Positions 19,973 to 29,365 of a stretch of DNA of 64,000 nucleotides are shown in pieces. Each line of letters starts with the position of its first letter. Within the stretch, counting starts at the first letter, position 1. The notes below the pieces were generated by a model. That model made no database searches and had not been told where the DNA came from. It was given only the letters and a program-made list of their open reading frames with translations. This stretch comes from Commensalibacter papalotli (ex Servin-Garciduenas et al. 2014) (lineage in GTDB: Bacteria; Pseudomonadota; Alphaproteobacteria; Acetobacterales; Acetobacteraceae). Position numbers and translations under genes: made by a program. The stretch lies in assembly GCF_000527695.1 (NCBI RefSeq), contig NZ_ATSX01000001.1:248001-312000 (forward strand). The letters are read 5' to 3'.

Positions 19973-20336
19973 TTATATAAGCAGTGAGGTTATCTCTTTT
20001 AGGTAAAGATAATACTTTGTTTTGAATAGAGCCTTTTGTTTGTAAAAAATTATAATGAGTAAACATGACTCTCGGTTCTTCGTTGTTAAAAAATTTTTAC
20101 CAACCCGATATCAGAATAAAAGGTAAGATGATAATCTTTTTGGTCTATGAGATGCTTCCAAGGAATATTCTTTGTAATTAATGTAATATTTTTTAATTTT
20201 GCATAGAACAAAAAATTATAGTATTACCCAACCAATCAGATTATGGTATGTTTCTTAATGATTTTATATAATATTTGGTTGTGATGTTTAAATGATTTGA
20301 ATATCATTTTAACCCAAACATAAATATGAGGATACT
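19973..20336. other. Intergenic region before tatA
   Basis: 364 AT-rich bases between the CHAP gene and tatA. Near 20000-20020 there is only a weak bulged stem (TTATCTCTTT with AAAGATAA). A minus-strand frame of 41 codons opens at 20211 from a TTG without ribosome site. Otherwise I see the upstream region of tatA, with GAGG 5 bases before its ATG, and no RNA gene. Confidence 0.6.
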
Positions 20337-20603
20337 ATGGGTAGCTTAAGTATTTGGCATTGGCTGATTGTATTAATTGTCGTTTTATTATTATTTGGCG
20401 GTAAAAAAGTATCCACATTAATGGGCGACTTTGCCAAAGGTATTAAAGATTTTAAAAAGAACATAGCCGAAGAAGAAACATCGTCTAAAGGGTCTGACAC
20501 ACAACCCACTAAGACATTATCTGCATCAGATCACAAAGATGAATCTGTATCCTTTAATGAAAAAGAAACAACGACTGTATCTTCTGATTCTGATAAAAAA
20601 TAA
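20337..20603 (+). CDS. tatA: Sec-independent translocase subunit TatA
   Basis: Pore-forming subunit of the twin-arginine translocase. Residues 1-21 are the N-terminal transmembrane helix, followed by the conserved FGGKK hinge and an amphipathic helix ([16 protein letters not shown]), then an acidic Ser/Thr-rich tail. The length of 88 residues is normal. Neither tatB nor tatC is beside it; ribF follows after 57 bases. Confidence 0.93.
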   Translation: MGSLSIWHWLIVLIVVLLLFGGKKVSTLMGDFAKGIKDFKKNIAEEETSSKGSDTQPTKTLSASDHKDESVSFNEKETTTVSSDSDKK

Positions 20604-20660
20604 TACTGCCAAAAGATAAAGTTCTTTTGAAGGGCAACGATAAGGAATATAGAGCCGTTT

Positions 20661-21599
20661 ATGACTGTGATTTTTCAAAATGGTCAGCCAATTTCTCCTA
20701 AAGCAAGAGGAAGTGTGACTGCACTAGGGAATTTTGATGGTGTGCATCGTGGCCATGCATATTTATTACAAAGCTTACGTAAGCAGTGTCCAGATCGTTC
20801 TTTGTCTGTTGTAACTTTTGAGCCTCATCCACGCCAATTATTTTTCAAAGAAGATGCTCCCTTTCGATTAACCAATGCTGAAGAACGAAATGCTGCTTTG
20901 GCTGCGGTCGGTGTCGATACGATTTTTCAAATTAATTTTAATACTGATTTTTCTTCACTTAGTGCGCATGACTTTGTTCATAAAATCCTTCAAGAGCAAC
21001 TGGGTGTGACTCATGTTGCTTGCGGTGAATGTTTCGCATTTGGTAAGGGGCGTAGTGGAAATATAGATTACCTTGCATCCGAGACAAAATCTTTGGGAAT
21101 AGGGTTAACGGTTGTGCGGCCTTTGGAGGATGAAAAAGGGATTATTTCCTCTAGTCGTATTCGTCATTTATTGCGCAATGGACATCCTAAACATGCAGCG
21201 GAACTATTGGGACGTGTTTGGAGTGTCCAAGCGATTGTTCAACATGGCGATAAACGTGGCAGAACGATTGGATTTCCCACCGCGAATTTATTGATGGGCG
21301 AACATGTAGAACCAATGTGTGGGGTTTATGCGGTTAAAATAGCTTTACCAAGTGGGGAAATACATACAGGGGTTGCCAATGTTGGATATCGTCCTACTTT
21401 TGGTCATCATAATGAATGCCGCCTTGAAGTACACTTGTTTAATTTTGATCAGGATATTTATGGTCAAGAAATCAAAGTATGGTTGCATCAATTTATTCGT
21501 GCTGAAAAACGTTTTGATGGTCTTGATGCATTAAAGCAGCAAATTACAAAAGATGCGTTGGATGCAAAAGAATTTTTTAATGCTCTTGAACTAATTTAA
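20661..21599 (+). CDS. ribF: Bifunctional riboflavin kinase / FAD synthetase
   Basis: Makes FMN and FAD from riboflavin. The N-terminal adenylyltransferase domain shows GNFDGVHRGH and the SSSRIRHLL motif; the C-terminal kinase domain shows RTIGFPTANL and GVYAVKI. At 312 residues it is of normal length. GAG with a 6-base spacer precedes the ATG. It is the first gene of the conserved ribF-ileS-lspA order. Confidence 0.94.
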   Translation: MTVIFQNGQPISPKARGSVTALGNFDGVHRGHAYLLQSLRKQCPDRSLSVVTFEPHPRQLFFKEDAPFRLTNAEERNAALAAVGVDTIFQINFNTDFSSLSAHDFVHKILQEQLGVTHVACGECFAFGKGRSGNIDYLASETKSLGIGLTVVRPLEDEKGIISSSRIRHLLRNGHPKHAAELLGRVWSVQAIVQHGDKRGRTIGFPTANLLMGEHVEPMCGVYAVKIALPSGEIHTGVANVGYRPTFGHHNECRLEVHLFNFDQDIYGQEIKVWLHQFIRAEKRFDGLDALKQQITKDALDAKEFFNALELI

Positions 21600-21727
21600 T
21601 AATTTGTTGATTATGAATTGAAAATAATCTGTTAAATAGGGTATTTCTGGCTTTTAGTTGCTATTGATCTTTAATTTTAAAAATTAATAGTTTTTTTATT
21701 TATTATTGTTACAGTTAGAATGACATT

Positions 21728-24604
21728 ATGACTGAATCCAAATCGACCGATCTGTATCGTGATACAGTATTTTTACCGTCTACTTCCTTTCCTATGCGTG
21801 GTGGCTTACCAAAAAAAGAGCCTGAGATTTTGGCTCATTGGAAGAAGATAGGGTTGGATGCAGCCATACAGAAAAAATCGGATGAACGCTTGGCTGCGGG
21901 TCATAAAGTTTTTACGTTGCATGATGGCCCTCCATATGCAAATGGTCATTTACATATTGGTCATGCACTTAATAAAATTATCAAAGATGTTATTAATCGT
22001 TCACACCGAATGAATGGTGAAGTTGTTCGGTATATTCCTGGTTGGGATTGTCATGGCCTTCCTATTGAATGGCGTATAGAGGAACAATACCGTAAAGCGG
22101 GTAAAAATAAAGATGATGTTCCTGTTTTACAATTTCGTGCAGAATGCCGTAATTATGCCAAGGAATGGTTGACAACCCAATCTTCTGAATTTCAACGATT
22201 AGGTGTTCAAGGCGAATGGGAAAATCGTTATGCAACGATGGATTTCTCTTCTGAAGCAACGATTGTCGAGGAAATTGGTCGCTTCTTATTAAATGGCAGT
22301 TTATATCGTGGCTTGCGTCCTGTTATGTGGAGCCCCGTTGAAAAAACGGCTTTGGCAGAAGCAGAAATTGAATATCACGATCATACATCTGTGACGATCT
22401 TTGTTGCTTTTCCAATTGCTAAAGATTTAACCTCTAATCATGTATTAGAGGGTGCTTCTGCGGTTATTTGGACGACGACCCCTTGGACTATTCCAGCAAA
22501 CAGAGCGATAGCATACAATAATGACATTAATTATCAAGTGATCATTGTTAATGCTGCTAGTGAGGAATCCCACGTAACTGTAAATGCTAAGTTTTTAATA
22601 GCACAGGATCTTGCTGATTCATTTTGTCAACAAGTTGGTATTACAGATCACGCTATTTTACATACATTTTCGGGGCATGAATTAAAAGGCTCTGTTGCAA
22701 AGCATCCTTATCATGGCAAGGGATTTGATTATGATGTGCCTTTATTAGCAGGTGAATTCGTAACAACAGAGGCTGGAACAGGGTTGGTTCATTGTGCGCC
22801 TGCGCATGGTGAAGACGATTTTTATCTTTGTCGTGACCATCAAATTGGTGTTGATGAATTGGTTCAAGATGATGGTGTATATGCTGATACTGTTCCATTA
22901 TTTGCTGGTATTCACGTTTTTAAAGCAGCAGAGCCCGTTTGTGACCAACTTATAGAATCTTCTCAAAAAGCACGAGCAAATGGAGAAGCTTTTACGGGGT
23001 TAGTTGCAAGATCTTCTATTGTTCACTCTTACCCACATTCATGGCGTTCCAGAGCACCAGTCATTTATCGTGCCACACCACAATGGTTTATTGCGATGGA
23101 TGATGATAGGAAAATTCGTCAAAATGCGCTGTCTGCATTAGAGGACGTTACCTTTGTTCCTGCTCAAATCCGTAATCGTTTGACCAGTATGGTGGCTTCT
23201 CGTCCAGATTGGTGTATCAGCCGTCAACGCGCTTGGGGCGTTCCTATTGCTGTGTTTGTCAATAAAGAAACCCGTGAAGTATTACGTGATGCAGATGTGA
23301 TGCAACGTATTGTTGAGGCCTTTAAAGTCGAAGGTGCTGATGCTTGGTATACCTCACCAGCTTCTCGCTTTTTGGGGGATGGGTATAATGCAGATGATTT
23401 TAATCAAGTATTTGACATTGTTGATGTTTGGTTTGAAAGCGGTTCAACCCATGCGTTTGTGCTTGGTCAAGATAAGTTAAATTTCCCTGCTGACTTATAT
23501 CTCGAAGGTTCAGATCAACATCGTGGTTGGTTCCAATCTTCTTTATTAGAATGTGTTGGTACGCGCGGTGTTGCTCCTTACAAAGCGATTGTCAGTAATG
23601 GTTTTGTGATGGATGAACAGGGACGTAAAATGTCTAAATCTTTGGGAAATGTTGTTGCCCCACAGGAAGTTAATGATACAATGGGCGCAGATATTTTGCG
23701 TCTTTGGGTCATGAATTCGGACACAAATGATGATTTGCGTATTGGCAAAGAAATCCTAAAGCAACAAGGCGATTTATATCGCAGACTACGTAATACCTTA
23801 CGCTGGTTACTTGGCGGTTTGGACGGGTTTACTGATGCAGAGAAATTACCTTATTCAGAATTACCAGAGCTTGAAAAATGGGTTTTACATCGTTTAACCG
23901 AAGTCAATCAAGTCATTCAACAAGCAATAAAAACCCATGAGTGGGTTGGTGTTTATCCAATGTTACATAATTTTTGTAATGTTGATTTATCTGCCTTCTA
24001 TTTCGATATTCGTAAAGATGCTTTATATTGTGATGGTCAAAGTAATCTTCGCAGAAGGGCAGCTAGAACTGTTTTAGATATCTTACATCGTTGTTTATGT
24101 GCGTGGCTTGCCCCTGTATTGTGTTTTACTGCAGAAGAAGCATGGGCGGCACGCTTTGGTGAAGAGCAAAGTATTCATTTAGAAGATTTTCCAACACTTC
24201 CTGCACAGTGGCATGATAAAGAGTTGGCTGCACGTTGGGTTCAAGTTCGTGCAATCCGTCGTATTATTACCACAGAAATCGAAAATGCAAGAAGAGAAGG
24301 CGTGATTAAATCTTCCTTACAGGCAGCTATTGAGCTAAGTTTCTCTGATAAAGAAGCCGCTTTGTTTGGGCAATATGATTGGGCTGAATTGGTAATTGTA
24401 TCACAAGTGGACATCAATGTCGTGCCTGGTTCTGCTTCTCTTTATACTGAGGAAGAAGAACAATTGGGTGAACCTCATGCTCCTCCTGTTATAACGATTG
24501 CTTCTGGACAAAAATGTGCACGTTGTTGGAAGGTTTTGGATGAGGTTGGTGAAAGTGCTGATCATCCAGAATTATGCTTACGATGTGTTGATGTGGTTAG
24601 TTAG
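21728..24604 (+). CDS. ileS: Isoleucyl-tRNA synthetase
   Basis: Class I synthetase of 958 residues. The HIGH motif appears as GHLHIGHAL, the KMSKS loop as RKMSKSLGNV, the editing domain contains TTPWTIPANRAIA, and a C-terminal zinc-binding CARCW ... CLRC element is present, the bacterial IleS arrangement. lspA follows 15 bases downstream, the classic ileS-lspA pair. Confidence 0.97.
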   Translation: MTESKSTDLYRDTVFLPSTSFPMRGGLPKKEPEILAHWKKIGLDAAIQKKSDERLAAGHKVFTLHDGPPYANGHLHIGHALNKIIKDVINRSHRMNGEVVRYIPGWDCHGLPIEWRIEEQYRKAGKNKDDVPVLQFRAECRNYAKEWLTTQSSEFQRLGVQGEWENRYATMDFSSEATIVEEIGRFLLNGSLYRGLRPVMWSPVEKTALAEAEIEYHDHTSVTIFVAFPIAKDLTSNHVLEGASAVIWTTTPWTIPANRAIAYNNDINYQVIIVNAASEESHVTVNAKFLIAQDLADSFCQQVGITDHAILHTFSGHELKGSVAKHPYHGKGFDYDVPLLAGEFVTTEAGTGLVHCAPAHGEDDFYLCRDHQIGVDELVQDDGVYADTVPLFAGIHVFKAAEPVCDQLIESSQKARANGEAFTGLVARSSIVHSYPHSWRSRAPVIYRATPQWFIAMDDDRKIRQNALSALEDVTFVPAQIRNRLTSMVASRPDWCISRQRAWGVPIAVFVNKETREVLRDADVMQRIVEAFKVEGADAWYTSPASRFLGDGYNADDFNQVFDIVDVWFESGSTHAFVLGQDKLNFPADLYLEGSDQHRGWFQSSLLECVGTRGVAPYKAIVSNGFVMDEQGRKMSKSLGNVVAPQEVNDTMGADILRLWVMNSDTNDDLRIGKEILKQQGDLYRRLRNTLRWLLGGLDGFTDAEKLPYSELPELEKWVLHRLTEVNQVIQQAIKTHEWVGVYPMLHNFCNVDLSAFYFDIRKDALYCDGQSNLRRRAARTVLDILHRCLCAWLAPVLCFTAEEAWAARFGEEQSIHLEDFPTLPAQWHDKELAARWVQVRAIRRIITTEIENARREGVIKSSLQAAIELSFSDKEAALFGQYDWAELVIVSQVDINVVPGSASLYTEEEEQLGEPHAPPVITIASGQKCARCWKVLDEVGESADHPELCLRCVDVVS

Positions 24605-24619
24605 ACGATTGTAGATCGA

Positions 24620-25129
24620 ATGAATAATGTCTTAAAATTTTCTAAAAAATCACGAAAATGGCTATTCGGATTGATGATATTATTTGTTGTGCTGGTTTGT
24701 GACCAGCTCAGTAAATATTGGATTTTGAATATTTTTGACTTGCCAGAGAAAAGATCTGTCGAGATACTTCCTTGTTTGAATTTTACCATGGTATGGAATA
24801 AAGCCATTACGTTTGGAATGTTGGGTGATGTATTAGGTCAATATGCCCCAATCATTTTTGCAGTTTTAGCATTTTCTATTGCAGTTGGTTTGTTTGTATG
24901 GATGATAAGAGCATCTAAGCTATGTGTTATTCTTAGTTTAGGGGCAATTATAGGTGGTGCTGTCGGAAATATTATTGATCGTGTACGTTTTGGGGCCGTT
25001 GTGGATTTTATACATCTTCATGTTAACGGTTGGTCGTGGTATGTATTTAATATTGCCGACAGTGCAATTGTTTGTGGCGTAGGTATGTTGTTAATTGATG
25101 CTTTTTTCCGTCAAGGGTCAAAGTATTAG
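24620..25129 (+). CDS. lspA: Lipoprotein signal peptidase (signal peptidase II)
   Basis: Membrane aspartyl protease that removes the signal peptide of prolipoproteins, 169 residues with four hydrophobic segments. The catalytic aspartates are Asp129 (VVDFIHLH) and Asp147 (NIADSAI); the preceding GNIIDRV motif is conserved. Several lipoproteins in this window are likely substrates, including the next gene. Probably co-transcribed with ileS. Confidence 0.95.
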   Translation: MNNVLKFSKKSRKWLFGLMILFVVLVCDQLSKYWILNIFDLPEKRSVEILPCLNFTMVWNKAITFGMLGDVLGQYAPIIFAVLAFSIAVGLFVWMIRASKLCVILSLGAIIGGAVGNIIDRVRFGAVVDFIHLHVNGWSWYVFNIADSAIVCGVGMLLIDAFFRQGSKY

Positions 25130-25187
25130 TCAATGTGTCTATTGAATGTTTGTTGATTTTTATTGTTAGTAAAGGGTGAGGCAAATT

Positions 25188-25706
25188 ATGGTGCATAAGT
25201 TAAGCCTGAATTATTTGATGCCAGTTGGCTGTCTTATGACGGTGTTTCTTCTTTCTGCATGCTCAGGAGAGGATGTTTCTCGTGCTTTTGGGCTGAAACG
25301 ATCAATGCCTGATGAATATACGGTGACGACGCGTTCACCGTTATCTATGCCTCCGTCAGAGAGTTTATTATTACCTGACAGCAATGCTGGACGTCCTGCA
25401 GGGCAATCTATTCGTCAACAAACGTTGGAAATTTTATCTCCTGATGTGGCGTTGGATAGAGATAAAGATGTTCCAAGTGCAGGGCAATCTGAGTTGGTTA
25501 CTCAAGCAACACAATCTGCTGACACATCTCGTCAGCATGAGTTGGTTACCGATCAGGGATTTGTTGATCAAATTATGTTCTGGGACAGTGGTAAACCTGC
25601 TGATTTAGCAGTTGATGGGGCTGCTGAAAATAAACGTTTACATAATAATTTAAGCTTAGGGCTCAGCCCAGATCATGGGGCAACGCCGACGACAACAAAA
25701 AAATAA
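25188..25706 (+). CDS. DUF3035 lipoprotein
   Basis: 172-residue protein with a signal peptide and lipobox LSAC; the mature part begins CSGEDVSRAFGLKRSMPDEY. The PDEYTV and PLSMPP segments are hallmarks of DUF3035, common after lspA in alphaproteobacteria. I chose the ATG at 25188 because AGG lies 6 bases before it; a GTG at 25176 has no usable spacing. Function unknown. mutL starts 8 bases after its stop. Confidence 0.78.
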   Translation: MVHKLSLNYLMPVGCLMTVFLLSACSGEDVSRAFGLKRSMPDEYTVTTRSPLSMPPSESLLLPDSNAGRPAGQSIRQQTLEILSPDVALDRDKDVPSAGQSELVTQATQSADTSRQHELVTDQGFVDQIMFWDSGKPADLAVDGAAENKRLHNNLSLGLSPDHGATPTTTKK

Positions 25707-25714
25707 GGTGAATA

Positions 25715-27595
25715 ATGTTTAGAGAAGATACAATCAAAGAGAATTCGTCTTCTCCAAAACAGAATAAAATTCGCCAATTATCCGAGCATACAATTAATTT
25801 AATTGCTGCGGGTGAAGTTATTGAACGTCCCGCAGCAGTTGTTAAAGAACTTGTTGAAAATGCTTTGGATTCTGGGGCGAATCGTATTGTCATTCATCTC
25901 ATTAATGGAGGCATAGACCGTATCCAAGTGAAGGATAATGGATGTGGTATGTCTTCTGATGATTTATCTCTAGCCATAGAGCGTCATTGTACTTCTAAAA
26001 TTATAGAAGAAGACTTGGTTCAGATCAAAACGCTTGGGTTTCGTGGTGAGGCATTACCTTCTATTGGTGCGGCAGCACGGTTAAAAATTATTTCACGTAC
26101 GATGGATGCCTCACAGGCCTGGCAAATTCACGTTGAGGGTGGAAAAACAAAAGCCGTATCGCCTGCGGCGGGCCAATGTGGCACTCAGGTTATTGTAGAG
26201 GATTTGTTTTTTGCTACGCCTGCTAGGCGTAAATTTTTAAAAACACCTAGGGTAGAATTTTCTCGTTGTGAAGCAATGATTCAACGGTTGGCAGTGGCTC
26301 GACCTGAGGTGGCTTTTTGCTTGATTAGAGATGATAAAACGATTTTTGACCTTCCTATTCAAACGCGTAAAGAGCGAATTTTATCTATCTTAACCGATAT
26401 TCGTGAAGAGGAATTAATCTTTATTGATTTCCAACGCGAAGAGTTGCACTTAACGGGGTTTATTGGTGCATCCTCTGTTAATCGATCTACAACGAATGGT
26501 CAGATTATGGTTGTTAATGATCGCCCTGTTGTAGATCCCGTCATGCAAACTGCTATCCGTGTTGGATATAGAGATGTGTTGGAAAAGGGACGACATCCAG
26601 TTGTTGCTTTATTTTTAACGGTGCCTATGGATCAATTAGATGTAAATGTTCATCCTGCCAAAACTGAGTTAAGATTTTCTGATGATGCCGCTGTTCGTGC
26701 GCTATTAATTGGCAGTATACAAAAAAGTTTAGCGATGGGGGCAGGGAATAGTGGCGTTCATCCTGAATCGTTACAAGTAGTTCCTAGGCAATATCAACAA
26801 AAATCGTCTAATATTCAATATCCTTCTGTGACACAACGTCTTTTTTCTGAACCGAATGATTTGTCTGTTATCCAAACTATAAAAAGTCAGGAAAATTATT
26901 CTTTTTTAAATGAAGGTGCTTTGTCTGTTCGAGATGTAGATAGTGCTTTGGTGCAGTTTTCAAAGTCTAATGGTGTGTCTAACCACTCAGAAATTAATTT
27001 GCCACTGGGAACTGCCATTGCCCAGATATTTAAAACTTATATTTTGGCTGTGACTACTGAAGATGAGTTTGTGATGGTTGATCAACATGCAGCGCATGAA
27101 CGATTAACTCATGAAGCCTTAAGAAAACAATATTTGGAGCAGGGGATTCGTTCCCAACCCTTATTGTTACCAGAAGTCGTTGACCTAACGGATTCTCAGA
27201 TACAATGTTTACTAGAATTCAAGAAAAATTTAGAGGGGTTGGGTATAGAGCTTGAATCTTTTGGAGGTAAATCAATTTTGGTAAGAGCATTACCTCAGTT
27301 ATTAGGACCTATTTCAGCAAAAGAGTTGTTAACCGATCTCGTTGAAGAGCTGGAAGCAGATGAGCAAGCCAATCCAAATGAGGCAGATTCTTTGCATCTT
27401 CGCCTGGATGCTATTATATCAAGGATGGCCTGTCATCATAGTGTTCGGGCGGGGCGCATGTTAAATACGGATGAAATGAATGCGTTACTTCGTCAAATGG
27501 AGGAAACACCGCGAGCAGGGACTTGCTCTCATGGGCGTCCAACTTGGCTAAAATGGTCTAAAAAAGACATAGAAAAACTATTCCATCGTTCTTAA
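25715..27595 (+). CDS. mutL: DNA mismatch repair protein MutL
   Basis: 626 residues. The N-terminal GHKL ATPase domain shows AAGEVIERPAAVVKELVENA, then the DNGCGM and GFRGEAL motifs. The C-terminal domain carries the DQHA-x2-E-x4-E metal motif beginning at Asp456, so this is the endonuclease-active class found in bacteria without MutH; CSHGRPT near the end belongs to the same site. AAGGTG precedes the ATG. Confidence 0.96.
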   Translation: MFREDTIKENSSSPKQNKIRQLSEHTINLIAAGEVIERPAAVVKELVENALDSGANRIVIHLINGGIDRIQVKDNGCGMSSDDLSLAIERHCTSKIIEEDLVQIKTLGFRGEALPSIGAAARLKIISRTMDASQAWQIHVEGGKTKAVSPAAGQCGTQVIVEDLFFATPARRKFLKTPRVEFSRCEAMIQRLAVARPEVAFCLIRDDKTIFDLPIQTRKERILSILTDIREEELIFIDFQREELHLTGFIGASSVNRSTTNGQIMVVNDRPVVDPVMQTAIRVGYRDVLEKGRHPVVALFLTVPMDQLDVNVHPAKTELRFSDDAAVRALLIGSIQKSLAMGAGNSGVHPESLQVVPRQYQQKSSNIQYPSVTQRLFSEPNDLSVIQTIKSQENYSFLNEGALSVRDVDSALVQFSKSNGVSNHSEINLPLGTAIAQIFKTYILAVTTEDEFVMVDQHAAHERLTHEALRKQYLEQGIRSQPLLLPEVVDLTDSQIQCLLEFKKNLEGLGIELESFGGKSILVRALPQLLGPISAKELLTDLVEELEADEQANPNEADSLHLRLDAIISRMACHHSVRAGRMLNTDEMNALLRQMEETPRAGTCSHGRPTWLKWSKKDIEKLFHRS

Positions 27596-27714
27596 AAAAA
27601 CTCTGAAAGCAAAGGGAATGATAGAAAAAATGAAATCATTTCTGGGCAATTTTGTTATAAAGATGTATAAACTTCCTATTATCGTATTTGAATCAATTAA
27701 TTAATGAGAATACC

Positions 27715-29256
27715 GTGCACACAGTATTGCTTACACTCGTAACTTATTTGCCCTTACTCGGGGCTTTAACAATCTTCCTGATGCGTGGATCTTCTGAAGA
27801 AGTGGCACGTACCGCCAGATGGATAGCCTTATGGACAAGTGTTGTTGTCTTTGGTTTGTCTATCGTCATGTGGAGCCTTTTTGATCCAACATTACCTGGG
27901 TATCAATTTGCTTATCAAAGTGAATGGCTTGCAGGTTTTGGCGTGTCTTATCACGTCGGTGTCGATGGAATCAGTCTATTCTTTATTATTTTATCTACTT
28001 TGTTAACCTTGGTAGCAATTTTATCTGCATGGCAAATGATTACGGATCGTATTCGTGATTATATGGTTGCTGTTTTATTGTTGGAAACTACTCTTGTTGG
28101 GTTATTTTCTTCATTAGACATGGTCGTATTCTATTGTTTTTATGAAGCTACCTTAATCCCAAGCAGCATGCTTATTGGGATTTGGGGTGGACCAAAACGT
28201 ATTTTTGCATCTTTACAATTCTTCTTATACACATTTACTGGCTCACTCTTTATGATGATCGGTATCTTGTGGATGTGGGTTCATACAGGTACAACTGATA
28301 TTCCTGTATTAATGCATCAATCCTTCTCTGGAACAGTTCAGGGGTGGTTATTGCTTGGATTTGTATTGGCTTTCGGTGTCAAACTCCCACTATTTCCACT
28401 CCATGCTTGGTTACCTTCTGCTTATACTGAAGGTCCAGCACCAACGACTTTGTTGGTTTCTGGTGTTATGTCAAAGGCTGGCGCTTATGGATTGCTGCGG
28501 TTTGGCGTATTGATGTTACCAGAAGCATCTCATCGTTATGGGATGTTGATTATGATATTAGGGGTTTGTGCCGTAATTTATGGTGCAATTATTGCGTTGT
28601 CTCAAACTGATATTAAACGCATGATTGCTTACTCTTCTTTTTCACATATGGGCTTGATTGCTATTGGTTTATTCTCGTTAACTCCCGAAGGTATTAACGG
28701 GGCCCTGATGCAAGTAATTTCTCATGGGGTAACAATTGCAGCATTATTCTTATGTATCGCAGCAGTAACTTACCGTGTTGGCTCACGTTCCATTACAGAA
28801 TTTGGTGGTGTTGCTAGTAAAATGCCAAAATTAGCTTTATTGGCAATGATCTTTATTATGGCGAATGTTGGCCTACCAGGAACAGGTGCCTTTGTTGGTG
28901 AATTACTTGTTATGGTTGGGGCGTTACAAGTTTCTTTCTGGATTGCATTATTGGGCGGATCCACCATGATTTTAGGTGCAATTTACACCCTAGTTTTATA
29001 TCGTAAAGTTATCTTTGGAGGGGTTGTTAAACCTGCTGTAGATCATATGCGTGATCTTAGTGTCAGAGAGTTAACAATTTTGGTTCCACTTGCTTTGATC
29101 ACACTGTGGATGGGAATTTATCCCAACAGCTTTCTGTCAGTATTTGATCCTGCAGTAATGTCTTTTACGTCTTCTGGTAGAGTGGCCGAGCTAACGTCTC
29201 ATGCTTCTACAGTTGCTGTAAACAATATTGATGTTCATCAAATAGCTGTTCGCTAA
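27715..29256 (+). CDS. nuoM: NADH-quinone oxidoreductase subunit M (orphan at this locus)
   Basis: Antiporter-like proton-pumping subunit of complex I, 513 residues with about 14 hydrophobic segments. Counted from the GTG at 27715, the channel residues Glu144 (FYEATLIP), Lys223 (VKLPLFPLHAW) and Lys254 (MSKAGAYG) fall where they do in E. coli NuoM, which supports this start; GAGA lies 5 bases before it. An in-frame TTG at 27688 would add 9 residues but has no ribosome site. No other nuo gene is nearby: mutL lies upstream and a terminator then fumC downstream. The frame and channel residues are intact. Confidence 0.92.
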   Translation: MHTVLLTLVTYLPLLGALTIFLMRGSSEEVARTARWIALWTSVVVFGLSIVMWSLFDPTLPGYQFAYQSEWLAGFGVSYHVGVDGISLFFIILSTLLTLVAILSAWQMITDRIRDYMVAVLLLETTLVGLFSSLDMVVFYCFYEATLIPSSMLIGIWGGPKRIFASLQFFLYTFTGSLFMMIGILWMWVHTGTTDIPVLMHQSFSGTVQGWLLLGFVLAFGVKLPLFPLHAWLPSAYTEGPAPTTLLVSGVMSKAGAYGLLRFGVLMLPEASHRYGMLIMILGVCAVIYGAIIALSQTDIKRMIAYSSFSHMGLIAIGLFSLTPEGINGALMQVISHGVTIAALFLCIAAVTYRVGSRSITEFGGVASKMPKLALLAMIFIMANVGLPGTGAFVGELLVMVGALQVSFWIALLGGSTMILGAIYTLVLYRKVIFGGVVKPAVDHMRDLSVRELTILVPLALITLWMGIYPNSFLSVFDPAVMSFTSSGRVAELTSHASTVAVNNIDVHQIAVR

Positions 29257-29290
29257 AATGTGAAGGATTTTCTTCCTTTAAATGCTTTAA

Positions 29291-29329
29291 AGCCCATTGC
29301 AGCCCTTGGCTTTGCAGTGGGTTTTTTTT
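29291..29329 (+). terminator. Rho-independent terminator after nuoM
   Basis: Stem CCCATTGCA / TGCAGTGGG with one G-T pair, GC-rich at its base, followed by eight Ts. It lies 35 bases after the nuoM stop and separates it from fumC. Confidence 0.92.
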
Positions 29330-29365
29330 ATGATGGTTTATAATTTATAACAAAGGATTATCTTA

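Noticed and set aside
20086-20211. 41-codon minus-strand frame in the gap before tatA, with protein-like sequence
   Set aside because: Starts at TTG with no ribosome site; frames of this length are expected by chance in AT-rich DNA.
21671-21700. Possible terminator between ribF and ileS
   Set aside because: Only a six-bp A/T stem before the T run; too weak to call.
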